Positions 25,650-40,836 of a stretch of 64,000 nt of DNA are shown here, piece after piece. The notes under the pieces are model-generated. The model saw nothing but the letters and a program-made list of their open reading frames with translations, did no database searches and was not told where the DNA came from. Source of the DNA: Pseudomonadota bacterium (GTDB lineage: Bacteria; Pseudomonadota; Gammaproteobacteria; Burkholderiales; Thiobacillaceae); the NCBI GenBank assembly GCA_021826065.1, contig JAKADY010000003.1, positions 48,149-112,148 of the forward strand, given 5' to 3'. How positions within the stretch are numbered: the stretch's first letter is position 1; each line of letters starts with the position of its first letter. The position numbers and the translations under genes are program-made.

Positions 25650-26576
25650 TCAGGAATTCAACCGCTCGCCCGGCGCAAGCGGTTGGCCGGCGAGGAAGGC
25701 GGCGGCGCTCAAACGCCGGCCACCGGCCTTCTGCAGCTCCAGCACGGTGAGCGCCCCCTCGCCGCAGGCCACCCGCAGCCCCTCGGCAGTGGCCGACAGC
25801 ACGGTGCCCGGCGCACCGCTGCCCGCCGCCGGGCGGGCCCGCCAGATCTTGAGGACCTGGCCGCGCCACTCGGTCCAGGCGCCGGGCACGGGGTTGAAGG
25901 CGCGCACCACCCGGTCGACGACGCTCGCGGGCAGGCGCCAGTCGATGCGCGCCTCGTCCTTGCCGATCTTGGGTGCATAGACCGCACGCGCATCGTCCTG
26001 CGGTTGGGCCTTGACCTCACCGGCCGCCAGCCGCGGCAGCAGGCGCACGACCTCGCGCGCCCCCAGTGCGGCCAGCTTGTCATGCAGGCTCCCCGCCGTC
26101 TCGTCGGCGGCGATGGGCAGTCGCGCCATCGACAGGATGGGGCCGGTGTCCAGGCCGGCGTCCATCTGCATCAGGGTGATGCCGGTCTCCGCGTCGCCCG
26201 CCAGGATCGCCCGCTGGATCGGTGCCGCCCCGCGCCAGCGTGGCAGCAGTGAGGCATGGATGTTGACGCAACCCAGGCGGGGGATCTGCAACACGGCCGG
26301 CGGCAGGATCAGGCCGTAGGCGGCGACCACCATCACCTCGGCCTGGGCCTCGGCGAGCGGCCGGCGCGCCGCCTCGCTCTTGAGCTCGGCCGGCTGGTAG
26401 ACCGGCAGCCCCAGCTCGAGCGCCAGGGTCTTGACCGCACTCGGCTTGGGCTGCAGGCCGCGCCCGGCCGGGCGGTCCGGCTGGGTCAGCGTGAGGGCGA
26501 TGTCATGCCCGGCCTCGGCGAGCGCTTTGAGGGCCGTGGCGGCGAATTCCGGCGTGCCGGCGAAGAGGATTCTCAC
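25650..26576 (-). CDS. fmt: Methionyl-tRNA formyltransferase
   Basis: Fmt formylates initiator Met-tRNA using 10-formyl-tetrahydrofolate. The 308-residue protein has the formyltransferase opening [18 protein letters not shown] and the core motif [18 protein letters not shown]. It also has the [18 protein letters not shown] stretch and a complete C-terminal domain. The start is a GTG at 26576. It follows def, its usual partner, after a 76 bp gap that holds a 7 bp repeat array. Confidence 0.96.
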   Translation of the reverse strand: MRILFAGTPEFAATALKALAEAGHDIALTLTQPDRPAGRGLQPKPSAVKTLALELGLPVYQPAELKSEAARRPLAEAQAEVMVVAAYGLILPPAVLQIPRLGCVNIHASLLPRWRGAAPIQRAILAGDAETGITLMQMDAGLDTGPILSMARLPIAADETAGSLHDKLAALGAREVVRLLPRLAAGEVKAQPQDDARAVYAPKIGKDEARIDWRLPASVVDRVVRAFNPVPGAWTEWRGQVLKIWRARPAAGSGAPGTVLSATAEGLRVACGEGALTVLELQKAGGRRLSAAAFLAGQPLAPGERLNS

Positions 26577-26583
26577 GAATCAG

Positions 26584-26611
26584 AGAAAAGAGACGAGATA
26601 CGAGGGATGCG
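26584..26611. repeat. Degenerate 7 bp tandem repeat array in the def-fmt gap
   Basis: Three to four 7 bp units in phase (agacgag at 26591, atacgag at 26598) lie just upstream of the fmt start. The period matches the arrays near 17.8, 19.3, 55.8, 57.2 and 58.2 kb, although the sequence is more diverged. Confidence 0.45.
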
Positions 26612-26652
26612 CATGGCGGGGTGTTGCGTGTCAGCGCGGTGCACGCGTCCCA

Positions 26653-27156
26653 CTACATGGTCTCGCGCTGCTGCTTCTTGAGTTTTTGTTTGATGCGGTC
26701 CTGCTTCAGACGCGAGAGGTATTCGACGAAGACCTTGCCCTTGAGGTGGTCGATCTCGTGCTGGATGCACACCCCCAGCAGGCCCGTGGCCTCCAGCTCG
26801 AAGGGTTGGCCCTGCAGGTCGAGCGCGCGCACCTTGATGCGCTCGGCGCGCTTGACCTTGTCGTAGATGCCGGGCACCGACAGGCAACCCTCCTCGCCCA
26901 CGGCCTCCCCCTCGGCCTCGATGATCTCCGGGTTGATGAACACCTTCAGGTCGTTGCGTTTCTCGCTCACGTCCACCACGATCATCTGGATGTGGCGGTC
27001 GACCTGGGTGGCGGCAAGCCCTATGCCCGGCGCTGCATACATGGTCTCGGCCATATCGGCGGCGAGCTGGCGGATGGCGTCGTCCACCACCTCGACCGGC
27101 TTGGCCACGGTGTGCAGACGTTTGTCCGGATAGTGCAGGATCTTGAGCAGGGCCAT
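26653..27156 (-). CDS. def: Peptide deformylase
   Basis: Def removes the formyl group from nascent proteins. The 167-residue protein has all three family motifs: [16 protein letters not shown] and QHEIDHLKG, giving the Cys and two His metal ligands and the catalytic Glu. The ATG at 27156 gives the usual N-terminus [15 protein letters not shown]. The frame is open further upstream but carries no conserved sequence. Confidence 0.96.
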   Translation of the reverse strand: MALLKILHYPDKRLHTVAKPVEVVDDAIRQLAADMAETMYAAPGIGLAATQVDRHIQMIVVDVSEKRNDLKVFINPEIIEAEGEAVGEEGCLSVPGIYDKVKRAERIKVRALDLQGQPFELEATGLLGVCIQHEIDHLKGKVFVEYLSRLKQDRIKQKLKKQQRETM

Positions 27157-27206
27157 GAATCGGGGTGCAAAAACGCAGGAATTCAATTAAGTTTATGCCG
27201 GAGCCG

Positions 27207-27237
27207 ATTATAAGTAAGACATAAACCGTAGACACAA
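27207..27237 (-). promoter_or_regulatory. Possible promoter for the def-fmt-htpX-rsmB gene string
   Basis: On the minus strand a perfect TATAAT lies at 27212-27207, about 50 bp before def, with TTGTGT at 27237-27232 as a weak -35 box. The 19 bp spacing is longer than ideal. The gap is AT-rich against its surroundings, as expected for a promoter region between divergent genes. Confidence 0.35.
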
Positions 27238-27252
27238 ACCACAGGTGAGACC

Positions 27253-28356
27253 ATGCGCGCCCCCGTTTTGTTCATGATCGCCGTCGTGCTGGCCCTGGGC
27301 GTATCGAGCGCCCGCGCCGACCGCGTCCAGCTGAAAGCCGATGCCCCCGACACCTACACCGTCGTCAAGGGCGACACCCTGTGGGACATCTCCGCCCGTT
27401 TCCTTAAGAACCCCTGGAAATGGCCCGAGGTCTGGCAGCTCAACCGCGAGGCGATCAAAAATCCCCACCTCATCTATCCCGGCGACCGCATCCGCCTGAT
27501 CCGCGGCGATTCGCCCCAGTTGGTGCTGGAGCGGGGTGTGCCCACCGTGAAGCTCTCGCCACAGGTGCGGGCCGAGCCCCTGGCCCAGGCCGAGCCGGGC
27601 ATCCCCAGCGTGCCCTATCAGGCCATCGCCGCCTTCCTCAACCGCGGCGGCGTGATGGCGGCCGAGGAGCTCGCGCGCGCACCGCGCATCCTCGGCTCCG
27701 CGGACGAGCGCGTGATCTTCGGCGCCCACGACACCGTCTACGCCGATGCCGGACCTGCGGGTGAACGCGACTGGCAGATCGTGCGGGCGGGGCCTGCCCT
27801 CATCGACCCCATCACCGGCGAGGTCCTCGGCCACCAGCTCGTCCACGTCGGCGAGGCCCGTACCCTCAAGAGCGGCAGCCCGCAGCTGCTGCGCATCCTG
27901 CACACCCAGCAGGAGGTGCTGGAGCGCGACCGGCTGATCCCCATGGCCCCGGCCGATGCGCCGCGGTTCGCGCCGCGTGCGCCGGACAAACCCATCGAGG
28001 CGCGGGTTGCGGCCGCCCTGGGCGGCGTCGAGGGCGCCGGCCCCTACACCACCATCGTCCTCAACCAGGGCCGGCGCGATGGCCTTGAGGTCGGCCATGT
28101 CCTGGCCCTGTACAAGGCCGGCCGCTCGGTGGCCGACCCGCGCTGTGTCCGCGCCGGCAAACTCGCCTTCCTGGCCGGCGGCCTCAAGGCCCAGAGCGAC
28201 TGCGTGCCGAACAAGGACGACACGAGCGCCCTGCCCGACCAGCGCGTGGGGCTCGCCTTCGTCTACCGGGTCTTCGACCGCGTCGCCTATGCCCTGGTCA
28301 TGACCGCCGAGGAGCCCATCTACGTGCGGGACGTGGCGAAGACGCCGGAAGACTGA
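27253..28356 (+). CDS. Exported LysM-domain protein
   Basis: This 367-residue protein has a cleavable signal peptide (MRAPVLFMIAVVLALGVSSA) and one LysM peptidoglycan-binding domain at about residues 35-85 (YTVVKGDTLWDISARFL, then NPHLIYPGDRIRL). The remaining 280 residues have no recognisable catalytic domain. Such genes often sit upstream of dprA in betaproteobacteria. An AGGTGAG ribosome binding site lies 5 bp before the start. It is divergent from def. Confidence 0.9.
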   Translation: MRAPVLFMIAVVLALGVSSARADRVQLKADAPDTYTVVKGDTLWDISARFLKNPWKWPEVWQLNREAIKNPHLIYPGDRIRLIRGDSPQLVLERGVPTVKLSPQVRAEPLAQAEPGIPSVPYQAIAAFLNRGGVMAAEELARAPRILGSADERVIFGAHDTVYADAGPAGERDWQIVRAGPALIDPITGEVLGHQLVHVGEARTLKSGSPQLLRILHTQQEVLERDRLIPMAPADAPRFAPRAPDKPIEARVAAALGGVEGAGPYTTIVLNQGRRDGLEVGHVLALYKAGRSVADPRCVRAGKLAFLAGGLKAQSDCVPNKDDTSALPDQRVGLAFVYRVFDRVAYALVMTAEEPIYVRDVAKTPED

Positions 28357-28411
28357 GGGCGAGACGATCCGCCCTCAGGGCGACGGTCTCGCCGGCCTTG
28401 ATTTCGTACCA

Positions 28412-29488
28412 GTGGACGAGGCGACCCGCTGTTGGCTGCGGCTTCAGGCCGTGCCCGGCCTGGGTCCGGAGTCGGTCCGCCGCCTGATCGAGGCCTTCGG
28501 CGACCCCTGTGCCATCCTCGCCGCCCCGCGCGGGCTGCTCGCCCCGGTGGTGGGCGAGCGGCTCGCCGATGCGCTCAAGTCGTCCGCCGACCCGGAATCC
28601 CTGGCGGCGACCCTGGCCTGGCTCGCCGAGCCGGGCAACCACTTCCTGCCGATCACCCATCCGGACTATCCAGATCGGCTGCGCAACATCGCCGACCCGC
28701 CGCCCTGGATCTACGTCAAGGGCGACCCCGCGCTGTTGGCCAGCCCCATGCTGGCCATCGTCGGTAGCCGCCATGCCACCGCCCAGGGCTGTCGCGACGC
28801 ACGCGCCTTCGCCCAGAGCCTGGCCGCGGCGGGGCTCACCATCGTCAGCGGCCTGGCCTTGGGGATCGACGCGGCGGCACACGAGGGGGCGCTGGCGGGC
28901 GGGCGCAGCCTGGCCGTGGTGGGCACCGGCCTGGACCGGGTCTACCCGGCACGCAACCGGGACCTCGCCCATCGTCTGGCGGCCGCGGGGGCCCTCGTTT
29001 CCGAGCTACCCCTGGGCACGCCGCCACGGCCCGGCCAGTTCCCGCGCCGCAACCGCATCATCAGCGGCCTGGCCCTCGGGGTGCTGGTGGTCGAGGCCAC
29101 GCTGGAGAGCGGCTCCCTCATCACCGCGCGGCTCGCCAGCGAGCAGGGGCGCGAGGTCTTCGCCCTGCCCGGCTCCATCCACTCGCCGCTGGCCAAGGGT
29201 TGTCACCGCTTGATCCGCGAGGGTGCGAAACTGGTCGAATCCGTCGAGGACATCCTGGAGGAGCTGCGTTGGCAGTGGCAGCCGCCCGTGAAGTTGCCGG
29301 ATGACAACAAGGCGCCCGAGCCGGCGGACGCGCTGCTCGAACTCATGGGCGCGGATCCGATCGCAATTGACCGTCTGGTGAGCCTTTCCGGCTTGACGGT
29401 GGAGACCCTTTCGGCCAAGCTACTCGCGCTGGAGCTCGAGGGCAGGGTCGCCAGCCTGCCCGGCGGGCTCTACCAGCGCCTCCATTGA
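28412..29488 (+). CDS. dprA: DNA-processing protein DprA
   Basis: DprA protects incoming single-stranded DNA and loads RecA during natural transformation. The 358-residue protein has an N-terminal helical extension and a Rossmann-like core with MLAIVGSRHATAQG, GLTIVSGLALGIDAAAHEGA and PRRNRIISGLA. A C-terminal winged-helix domain ends in LPGGLYQRL. The start is a GTG at 28412. It is followed by smg after 30 bp. Confidence 0.95.
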   Translation: MDEATRCWLRLQAVPGLGPESVRRLIEAFGDPCAILAAPRGLLAPVVGERLADALKSSADPESLAATLAWLAEPGNHFLPITHPDYPDRLRNIADPPPWIYVKGDPALLASPMLAIVGSRHATAQGCRDARAFAQSLAAAGLTIVSGLALGIDAAAHEGALAGGRSLAVVGTGLDRVYPARNRDLAHRLAAAGALVSELPLGTPPRPGQFPRRNRIISGLALGVLVVEATLESGSLITARLASEQGREVFALPGSIHSPLAKGCHRLIREGAKLVESVEDILEELRWQWQPPVKLPDDNKAPEPADALLELMGADPIAIDRLVSLSGLTVETLSAKLLALELEGRVASLPGGLYQRLH

Positions 29489-29518
29489 ACGGCCCCGGCG
29501 GGGGCGGAACGCACGGCC

Positions 29519-29977
29519 ATGCTCGACATCCTCCAATACCTGTACGAACACTACCTCGTCGACGACCATTACCCCGACACCCAGGCCCTGGCCCTGAAGC
29601 TGTCCACGGCCGGCTTCGACCAGGCCGAGATCGACCAGGCCCTGGAATGGCTCGATGGCCTGTCCGCACTGGACCCCGAGGCCGAGGCGGCCTTCGCCCC
29701 CCATGGCGCCCGTGTCTACAACGCGCACGAGCTCTCGCGGCTGGCGCCCGAAGGGCGCGGCTTTCTCGCCTACCTGGAAAACGCCGGCCTGCTCTCGCCC
29801 TATGCCCGCGAATGGGTGATCGAACGCGCGCTCGCCCTGGGTGACGCGGAGGTGCCGGCCGAGAAGATCAAGTGGATCGCCCTCATCGCCCTGTGGAAGC
29901 TCAAGGGTGCCCTCTCGGCCCTCTGGCTGGAGGACCTGGTGCGCGAAGAGGACACTGCGCCAGACACCCTGCACTGA
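29519..29977 (+). CDS. smg: Smg family protein (DUF494)
   Basis: This 152-residue acidic protein matches Smg: MLDILQYLYEHYLVDDHYPD at the start and REWVIERALALGDAEVPAEK followed by IKWIALIALWKLKG near the end. It is regularly encoded between dprA and a topoisomerase gene in beta- and gammaproteobacteria, as here. Its molecular role is not established. Confidence 0.93.
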   Translation: MLDILQYLYEHYLVDDHYPDTQALALKLSTAGFDQAEIDQALEWLDGLSALDPEAEAAFAPHGARVYNAHELSRLAPEGRGFLAYLENAGLLSPYAREWVIERALALGDAEVPAEKIKWIALIALWKLKGALSALWLEDLVREEDTAPDTLH

Positions 29978-30056
29978 TGTCCCATCCACGGCGGACACCC
30001 CCGCACTGCCCCCGCAGCGCCCTGGCCATCAGGCCTGTGCCGAACAGCTGAGCATC

Positions 30057-32765
<2,709 letters not shown>

Positions 32766-32831
32766 ACCGTCGGTCGGCCGCCGTGTCATAGCTGAGCGGT
32801 CGGCGGGGGGAAGCCCATGATGGCCTTACGG

Positions 32832-32861
32832 TTGGCGGCAATCCCTTGACTGCGCTAGAAT
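32832..32861 (+). promoter_or_regulatory. Possible sigma-70 promoter for the glt operon
   Basis: TTGGCG at 32832 and TAGAAT at 32856 are separated by 18 bp in the 136 bp gap before gltB. A TTGACT at 32845 is too close to the -10 box to serve it. Strength and regulation cannot be judged. Confidence 0.35.
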
Positions 32862-32901
32862 CTTTGCCCTTTTTGCTGAGACTTTCGCGGCGCGCGCAAC
32901 C

Positions 32902-35900
32902 ATGGAAGATCGTCAAGGCCGCCTCTGCGGCACGCTCTACAGCCCCGATTTCGAGCAGGATAGTTGTGGCTTCGGGCTGATCGCCCAACTCGACGACCAG
33001 GCCTCCCACTGGCTGGTCTCGACGGCCATCTCCTCGCTCGCCTGCATGACCCACCGTGGCGCCATCGCCGCGGATGGCAAATCGGGCGACGGCTGCGGCC
33101 TGCTGTTCAAGAAACCGGACGCCTTTCTGCGCGCCATGGCGGCGGAGCAGGGCTGGCAGTTGAACACCCGCTATGCGGCGGGGCTGGTCTTCCTCAACCG
33201 CGATCCGGCCTTGGCCCGGCGGGCGCGGGAGCGGCTCGTGGCCGAGCTCGGGGCCCAGGGACTGAGCCCTGTCGGCTTCCGCCCGGTGCCCACCGACGAA
33301 TCGGCCCTGGGCGATTACGCCCGCGCCAGCCTGCCGGTGATTGAGCAGCTCTTCGTCAACTGCCCGGACGCGATCGACGCCGAGATCTTCGAACGCAAGC
33401 TCTACATCGCCCGCCGCCGGGTGGAGAAGGCCCTGGAGGCGGACGACCCCACCTTCTACGTGCCGACCCTGTCGGGCCGGGTGATCGCCTACAAGGGCCT
33501 GGTGATGCCGGCCTATCTGCCGGTGTTCTACCCGGATCTGCACGACGAGCGCTTCGCCTCGTCGCTGGCCGTCTTTCACCAGCGTTTCTCGACCAACACC
33601 TGGCCGGAGTGGCGCCTGGCGCAACCCTTCCGCTTCCTCGCCCACAACGGCGAGATCAACACCCTGCAGGGCAACCGTAACTGGAGCCGGGCGCGCGAGC
33701 GCAAGTTCGCCTCGCCCCTGATCCCGGACATGGAGGACGTGCGGCCGATGGTGAGCTACCGCGGCTCCGACTCCATGAGCTTCGACAACATGCTCGAGGG
33801 CCTGGTCATGGGCGGGGCGGGGCTGTTCCGTGCGCTCAGGATGATGGTGCCGCCGGCCTGGCAGAACGTCACGCACATGGACCCGGACCTCAAGGCCTTC
33901 TACGAGTACAACTCCATGCACATGGAGCCTTGGGACGGCCCGGCCGGCATCGTGCTGACCGACGGCCGTTACGGGGTGTGCCTCCTCGACCGCAACGGTC
34001 TCAGACCGGCACGCTATGTGATCACCAAGGACCGCATCGTCACCATCGCCTCCGAGGTGGGGGTGTGGGACTACGGCCCGGAGAACGTGCTCGCCAAGGG
34101 ACGCGTGCGTCCCGGCCAGATGGTGGCCGCCGACCTGGAGACGGGGCAGTTCCTGCTGCCGGAGGACATCGATGCCCTGCTCAAGGGTGGTAAGCCTTAT
34201 CGACAGTGGCTCAAGGAATATGGCCGCAAGGTGGAGGTCAAGCCGGAGGAGGATGCCGACTGCCCGCAGATGGACGCCGCCAGCGTGACCACCTATCAGA
34301 AGCTCTACAACGTGAGCTTCGAGGAGCTCGACCAGGTCATCCGCGTGCTGGCCGAAGACGGCCAGGAGGCGGTGGGCTCCATGGGCGACGACACCCCCAT
34401 GGCCGTGCTCTCCAGCCAGGTGCGCTCGCCCTACGACTACCTGCGCCAGCAGTTCGCCCAGGTGACCAATCCGCCGATCGACCCCATCCGCGAGGCCATC
34501 GTCATGAGCCTGCACACGGTCTTCGGCCGGGAACGCAATCTCTTCGAGGAGACCCCCGAGCACGCCCACCGGCTGGGCGTGAACTCGCCGGTGCTCTCGC
34601 ACGATGCCTTCGTCACCGTCACCACCCAGTCAGATCCGGCCTTCGCCCCGGTCACCCTCGAGCTCGCCTACGACCCGGCGCAGACCACCTTGAAGACCGC
34701 CCTGGAGCGGCTCGCGCAGGATGCAGTCGCGGCGGTGCAGTCGGGCAAGGTGGTGGTGGTGCTCTCCGACCGCCGCATCGACCGGACCAAACTGCCCATC
34801 CACGCCCTGTTCGCCGTCGGCGCCGTGCACCACGCCCTGATCGACGCGGGCCTGAGGTGCGACGCCAACCTGGTGGTGGAGACCGGCACCGCGCGCGACC
34901 CGCACCAGATCGCCGCCCTGATCGGCTACGGCGCCACCGCCGTCTACCCCTATCTCGCCTACCAGTCCATCCTGCAGATGGTGCGCGCCGGGGAGATCAA
35001 GCTGCCAGCCCACAAGGCCCTCGCCAACTACCGCAAGGGCATCGACAAGGGCCTCTTGAAGGTGATGTCCAAGATGGGCATCTCGGCGATCTCCAGCTAC
35101 CGCGGCGCGCAGCTGTTCGAGATCGTCGGCATGCACGAGGAGGTGGTGGGGCTGTGCTTCAAGGGCACCGTCTCGCGCATCTCCGGCGCCAACTTCGCCG
35201 ACTTCGAGGCCGACCAGAAGCGGCTGGCGCGCGCCGCCTTCAATCCGCTCAGACCCATTCCGGCCGGGGGGCTGCTCAAGTTCATCTATGGCGGCGAGTT
35301 CCACGCCTACAACCCGGACGTGGTGCAGGGGCTGCAGCGCGCCGTGCAGACCGGCTCTTACGAGGCGTACAAACAGTATGCGGAGGTCGTCAACAACCGG
35401 CCGGTGGCCATGCTGCGCGACCTGATGCGGCTCAAGACCCTGCCCGAGCCCATCCCCCTGGAGGAGGTGGAGCCGGTCGAGTCCATCCTCAAGCGCTTCG
35501 ACTCGGCGGGCATGTCCCTCGGCGCCCTCTCGCCCGAGGCGCACGAGGCCCTGGCCGAGGGCATGAACCGCATCGGCGGTCGCTCCAACTCGGGGGAGGG
35601 CGGCGAAGACCCGGCCCGCTACGGCACGATCAAGATGTCCAAGATCAAGCAGGTGGCCAGTGGCCGTTTCGGCGTCACCCCGCACTACCTGGTCAACGCC
35701 GAGGTCCTGCAGATCAAGATCGCCCAGGGGGCCAAACCGGGCGAGGGCGGGCAGCTGCCCGGCCACAAGGTCTCGGAGCTGATCGCGCGCCTCAGATGCA
35801 CCAAGCCCGGCATCTCGCTGATCTCGCCGCCGCCGCACCACGACATCTACTCTATCGAGGACCTGGCGCAGCTCATCTTCGACCTGAAACAGGTCAACCC

Positions 35901-37356
35901 GCAGGCCCTGGTCTCCGTGAAGCTGGTGGCCGAGCCGGGTGTGGGCACGGTCGCCGCCGGGGTGGCCAAGGCCTATGCCGATCTGATCACCATCTCGGGC
36001 TATGACGGCGGTACGGGGGCGAGCCCGCTGACCAGCGTCAAATACGCCGGCACCCCCTGGGAGCTGGGGCTCACCGAGGCGCAGCAGGTCCTGCGCGCCA
36101 ACGGCCTTCGCGGGCGCGTGCGCGTGCAGACCGACGGCGGCCTCAAGACCGGGCTCGACGTGGTCAAGGCCGCCATCCTCGGGGCGGAAAGCTTCGGCTT
36201 CGGCACCGCGCCGATGATCGCCCTGGGCTGCAAATACCTGCGCATCTGCCACCTCAACAACTGTGCCACCGGGGTGGCCACCCAGGATGCCAAGCTGCGG
36301 CGCGAGCACTTCATCGGCCTGCCCGACATGGTGGTCAACTTCTTCACCTTCGTCGCCATGGAGACGCGCGAGTGGATGGCGCGGCTGGGGGTGCGGCGCT
36401 TCGAGGAGCTGATCGGCCGCACCGATCTCATCGAGCTGCTGCCGGGCGAGACCGAGAAGCAGCAGCGCCTGAAGCTCGAGCTCTTGCTCTCCCAGGGCGG
36501 CATCCCAGCCGACGAGCCGCGCTATTGCGTGCAGGACTCCAACCCCTCCTTCGACAAGGGCGAACTGGCCGAGCAGATGGTGCGCGACGCCCTGCCCGGC
36601 ATCCGGGCCAAGACGCCGCAGCGCCTGGAATACCGCATCCGCAACGTCAACCGCTCGATCGGCGCGCGTCTGTCCGGCGAGATCGCCCGCATCCACGGTG
36701 CCGAGGGCCTGCCCGACGACTGCCTGCACATCAAGCTGACCGGCTCGGCCGGCCAGAGCTTCGGCGTGTGGAACCACCGGGGGCTCACCCTGGAGCTGGA
36801 GGGCGATGCCAACGACTATGTGGGCAAGGGCATGGCCGGCGGCCGCATCGTCATCTATCCGCCCAAGGGTTCGGCCTTCGAGGCGCACAAGGCCATCATC
36901 GTCGGCAACACCTGCCTGTACGGCGCCACGGGCGGCGAGTTCTACGCCGCCGGCTGCGCCGGCGAGCGCTTCGGCGTGCGCAACTCCGGCGCCCAGGCGG
37001 TGATCGAAGGGGTGGGCGAGCATTGCTGCGAATACATGACCGGCGGCCACATCGTCGTGCTGGGCCTGACGGGCCTCAATTTCGGCGCCGGCATGACCGG
37101 CGGCTTCGCCCTGGTCTACGACGAGGACGGCCAGTTCGTGCACCGACTCAACAACGAGCTGGTGGACATGAACCCGATCAACGACGAGAAGACCGACGAG
37201 TACCGCAGCTTCCTGCGTGAGCGGCTGGAGAAGCACCTGCTCTACACGGGCAGCGCGCGCGCCCGCTGGATGCTGGAGAACTTCGCCGACGTGGTGGACC
37301 GTTTCTGGCTGGTCAAGCCGAAGGCGCTGACGTTGGACAGCCTGTTGAAAGACTAA
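32902..37356 (+). CDS. gltB: Glutamate synthase (NADPH) large subunit
   Basis: GltB makes glutamate from glutamine and 2-oxoglutarate. The 1484-residue length is normal. After a short propeptide, Cys22 ([13 protein letters not shown]) is the N-terminal nucleophile of the glutaminase domain. The FMN-binding synthase domain contains [17 protein letters not shown], and the [3Fe-4S] cysteines lie in [20 protein letters not shown]. The C-terminal beta-helix domain with repeated glycines is complete. gltD follows, but two toxin-antitoxin genes lie between them. Confidence 0.97.
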   Translation: MEDRQGRLCGTLYSPDFEQDSCGFGLIAQLDDQASHWLVSTAISSLACMTHRGAIAADGKSGDGCGLLFKKPDAFLRAMAAEQGWQLNTRYAAGLVFLNRDPALARRARERLVAELGAQGLSPVGFRPVPTDESALGDYARASLPVIEQLFVNCPDAIDAEIFERKLYIARRRVEKALEADDPTFYVPTLSGRVIAYKGLVMPAYLPVFYPDLHDERFASSLAVFHQRFSTNTWPEWRLAQPFRFLAHNGEINTLQGNRNWSRARERKFASPLIPDMEDVRPMVSYRGSDSMSFDNMLEGLVMGGAGLFRALRMMVPPAWQNVTHMDPDLKAFYEYNSMHMEPWDGPAGIVLTDGRYGVCLLDRNGLRPARYVITKDRIVTIASEVGVWDYGPENVLAKGRVRPGQMVAADLETGQFLLPEDIDALLKGGKPYRQWLKEYGRKVEVKPEEDADCPQMDAASVTTYQKLYNVSFEELDQVIRVLAEDGQEAVGSMGDDTPMAVLSSQVRSPYDYLRQQFAQVTNPPIDPIREAIVMSLHTVFGRERNLFEETPEHAHRLGVNSPVLSHDAFVTVTTQSDPAFAPVTLELAYDPAQTTLKTALERLAQDAVAAVQSGKVVVVLSDRRIDRTKLPIHALFAVGAVHHALIDAGLRCDANLVVETGTARDPHQIAALIGYGATAVYPYLAYQSILQMVRAGEIKLPAHKALANYRKGIDKGLLKVMSKMGISAISSYRGAQLFEIVGMHEEVVGLCFKGTVSRISGANFADFEADQKRLARAAFNPLRPIPAGGLLKFIYGGEFHAYNPDVVQGLQRAVQTGSYEAYKQYAEVVNNRPVAMLRDLMRLKTLPEPIPLEEVEPVESILKRFDSAGMSLGALSPEAHEALAEGMNRIGGRSNSGEGGEDPARYGTIKMSKIKQVASGRFGVTPHYLVNAEVLQIKIAQGAKPGEGGQLPGHKVSELIARLRCTKPGISLISPPPHHDIYSIEDLAQLIFDLKQVNPQALVSVKLVAEPGVGTVAAGVAKAYADLITISGYDGGTGASPLTSVKYAGTPWELGLTEAQQVLRANGLRGRVRVQTDGGLKTGLDVVKAAILGAESFGFGTAPMIALGCKYLRICHLNNCATGVATQDAKLRREHFIGLPDMVVNFFTFVAMETREWMARLGVRRFEELIGRTDLIELLPGETEKQQRLKLELLLSQGGIPADEPRYCVQDSNPSFDKGELAEQMVRDALPGIRAKTPQRLEYRIRNVNRSIGARLSGEIARIHGAEGLPDDCLHIKLTGSAGQSFGVWNHRGLTLELEGDANDYVGKGMAGGRIVIYPPKGSAFEAHKAIIVGNTCLYGATGGEFYAAGCAGERFGVRNSGAQAVIEGVGEHCCEYMTGGHIVVLGLTGLNFGAGMTGGFALVYDEDGQFVHRLNNELVDMNPINDEKTDEYRSFLRERLEKHLLYTGSARARWMLENFADVVDRFWLVKPKALTLDSLLKD

Positions 37357-37368
37357 GGCAGACATGAG

Positions 37369-37592
37369 ATGACGATGCAACCCATCCTCGATCAGATCAA
37401 ACAACTGTCGTTCGCTGAGAAGCTCCAGTTGGTCGAAGATCTGTGGGACGCCATAGCGGACGAGGCCACCAAACAGCCTTTGAGCGAGCCACTGCGCGCC
37501 GAGTTACTGCGTCGCTTGGAAGAGCACCGCCTGCGCCCTGATACCGCCCTTGAATGGGACGAAGTCAAGGCTGAGTTGGCCCGGCGACTGGC

Positions 37593-37596
<4 letters not shown>
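37369..37596 (+). CDS. Addiction-module antitoxin (TIGR02574-type)
   Basis: This 75-residue protein matches the short addiction-module proteins that accompany ParE/RelE toxins (ILDQIKQLSFAEKLQLVEDL, WDAIADEA, then a basic C-terminal tail). It starts 12 bp after the gltB stop and overlaps the toxin gene by 4 bp. An AGG-containing ribosome binding site precedes it. It probably binds and blocks the toxin; DNA binding is not evident from the sequence. Confidence 0.85.
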
Positions 37597-39304
<1,708 letters not shown>

Positions 39305-39331
39305 CCCCCCCTGACGTGGGCGTCGGCCGCT

Positions 39332-39452
39332 TAGCGTGTAAGTCGCGCCAGCGACTTCTCGAAGCTTCCCTCTCCCTCTGGGAGGGGGCTGGGGGTGAGG
39401 GAAACGGACATGGCTTTCATATTTCGGGGCGTCTTCTCAAAGTCATGTCCGT
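39332..39452. repeat. Dispersed palindromic intergenic repeat, copy B
   Basis: This stretch downstream of gltD matches copy A at 22730. It starts tagcgtgtaagtcgc, contains a 7 bp stem aagtcgc/gcgactt at 39340-39357, then ctcgaagcttccct. It ends with acggacatggcttt at 39404-39417, opposed by aaagtcatgtccgt at 39439-39452 with one mismatch. The shared ends with a shorter middle suggest a mobile or duplicated non-coding element. Confidence 0.8.
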
Positions 39453-39555
39453 TAGGCAGGCTGCCTGGGGCATGATTTTGATCGCAATCAAAGACCCCAG
39501 GCGCCAACGGCAGTGTAATGACCGCCTCCACCACGCTCAGAGGAGGGGCTTTGCC

Positions 39556-39924
39556 ATGCACCGCCGTTCTTTTCTTGGACACGGCAGCGCCTTGCTCGCG
39601 GCCATGCTGCTGCCGGGTTGCGCCAGCGAGCCGGCAGGTACACCGGCGGCCGGCCCGCGTTTCAGCGAGGCCGAGCGCAAGGCCATCACCGAGTACTATG
39701 CGGGTAAGCGCAGCCGCGGCCCCATCGAGGTGCCGGCACAGACCGTCAAGGCCGGCGGCAAGCTGCCCCAGGGACCCCGCCGCCGGCGTCTGCCGCGCGA
39801 GCTGGAGGACGCCCTGGCCGTCCTCCAGGCACCCTACCTGCGGCTCATCGTCGGCGCCGACGTGATCCTCGTCAACACCGGCACCGACGACATCCTCGAC
39901 GTCATCCCGCAGGTGGCTTACTGA
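39556..39924 (+). CDS. Small lipoprotein, possibly CigR/RcnB-like
   Basis: This 122-residue protein has a signal with a twin-arginine-like motif (HRRSFLGHG) and a lipobox LLPGC with Cys22. The C-terminus (LRLIVGADVILVNTGTDDIL) resembles the terminal strand segment of CigR/RcnB-type periplasmic proteins, and a KLPQGPRRRRLPRELEDAL segment before it fits that family loosely. Function is unknown. Its last 23 bp overlap the end of the convergent TlyA-like gene. The start has no strong ribosome binding site but begins the signal peptide cleanly. Confidence 0.65.
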   Translation: MHRRSFLGHGSALLAAMLLPGCASEPAGTPAAGPRFSEAERKAITEYYAGKRSRGPIEVPAQTVKAGGKLPQGPRRRRLPRELEDALAVLQAPYLRLIVGADVILVNTGTDDILDVIPQVAY

Positions 39925-40684
39925 GCCGTCCGTAGAGGAAGAACTCGCGGTTGCCGTCGGTCCCCGTGATGGGGCTCGGGAACCAGTCCATGGGTACTAG
40001 ACCGCTGGCGGTGCAGGCTTGGTGCAGCTTGGCCTTGGCCGTGTCATACAGGCGGCTGTCGCGCACGATTCCCCCCTTGCCCAGGGCCTGCGGGCCGAGC
40101 TCGAACTGCGGTTTGACCAGGAGGAACATGCGGCCCGAGGGGGCGAGCAGGGGGGGCAGGCGCGGCAGGATCAGGGTGAGCGAGATGAACGAAAGGTCGG
40201 CGACGATGAGGTCGAAGCCCTCGACCGGGCGGTGGGGGCCCAGGGACGCGGCCGACAGATGGCGGGCATTCACCCCCTCCAGGCAGACCACGCGGGCATC
40301 CGCACGCAGACGGGGATGCAACTGCCCGTGCCCGACCTCCACCCCGATCACCCGCGCCGCCCCCGCCTGCAGCAAGCAATCGGTGAAGCCGCCGGTGGAC
40401 TGACCGAGATCGAGGCAGGTCCGGCCGGCGACGGCGAGCCCGGTGTGGGCGAGCGCCCCGGCGAGCTTGCGGCCGCCGCGCGAGACGTAGCGGTCGTCGG
40501 GATCGGGCAGCAGTTCGAGCGGGGTGCCCTCGGGCAGATCGAGGCTCGCCTTGGCCACGGTCTGCCAGGTGCGGCCGCCGTGGCCGGCCTGCTCGAAGCG
40601 CACGCGGCCGGCCTCGATCAGGCGCTGGGCGGCGGTGCGCGAGGCGGCCAGGCCACGACGGACCAGGAGCTGGTCAGCCCGCAT
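39902..40684 (-). CDS. tlyA: TlyA-family rRNA 2'-O-methyltransferase (hemolysin-like)
   Basis: The 260-residue protein has an N-terminal S4 RNA-binding domain (MRADQLLVRRGLAASRTAAQ) and an FtsJ-type methyltransferase domain. The latter includes CLDLGQSTGGFTDCLLQAG, LIVADLSFISLTLILPRL and LLVKPQFELG. Known members methylate ribose in 16S and 23S rRNA; the hemolysin name is historical. The ATG at 40684 is chosen since the S4 domain begins there. Confidence 0.93.
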   Translation of the reverse strand: MRADQLLVRRGLAASRTAAQRLIEAGRVRFEQAGHGGRTWQTVAKASLDLPEGTPLELLPDPDDRYVSRGGRKLAGALAHTGLAVAGRTCLDLGQSTGGFTDCLLQAGAARVIGVEVGHGQLHPRLRADARVVCLEGVNARHLSAASLGPHRPVEGFDLIVADLSFISLTLILPRLPPLLAPSGRMFLLVKPQFELGPQALGKGGIVRDSRLYDTAKAKLHQACTASGLVPMDWFPSPITGTDGNREFFLYGRLSKPPAG

Positions 40685-40750
40685 GGCGCCGTTACCGAGA
40701 AAATCGGCGCAGCCGATCACGACGCTCCCCTCCCCCGCCCTCACCCCCAA

Positions 40751-40776
40751 CCCCTCCCCCGCTCGCGGGGGAGGGG
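40751..40776. repeat. Perfect 12 bp C-rich/G-rich palindrome upstream of tlyA
   Basis: cccctcccccgc at 40751-40762 is followed after 2 bases by its exact reverse complement at 40765-40776. The surrounding sequence (ccctcaccccc before, aggggagcttcgag after) matches, in inverted orientation, parts of the dispersed repeats at 22.7 and 39.3 kb. It is probably a fragment of that family. Confidence 0.65.
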
Positions 40777-40836
40777 AGCTTCGAGCGGCTCACGCCGGTG
40801 ACCATGCTGGAGGGGGTGGGGGAGAGGGGACCGTTC

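Noticed and set aside
32845..32861. TTGACT plus TAGAAT as the gltB promoter pair
   Set aside because: Only four bases separate them, so they cannot be the -35 and -10 of one promoter; a weaker TTGGCG at proper spacing was listed.
34630..37404. 924-codon open frame on the minus strand
   Set aside because: It is antisense to gltB, with His/Asp/Val-rich translation typical of reverse-strand GC artefacts.
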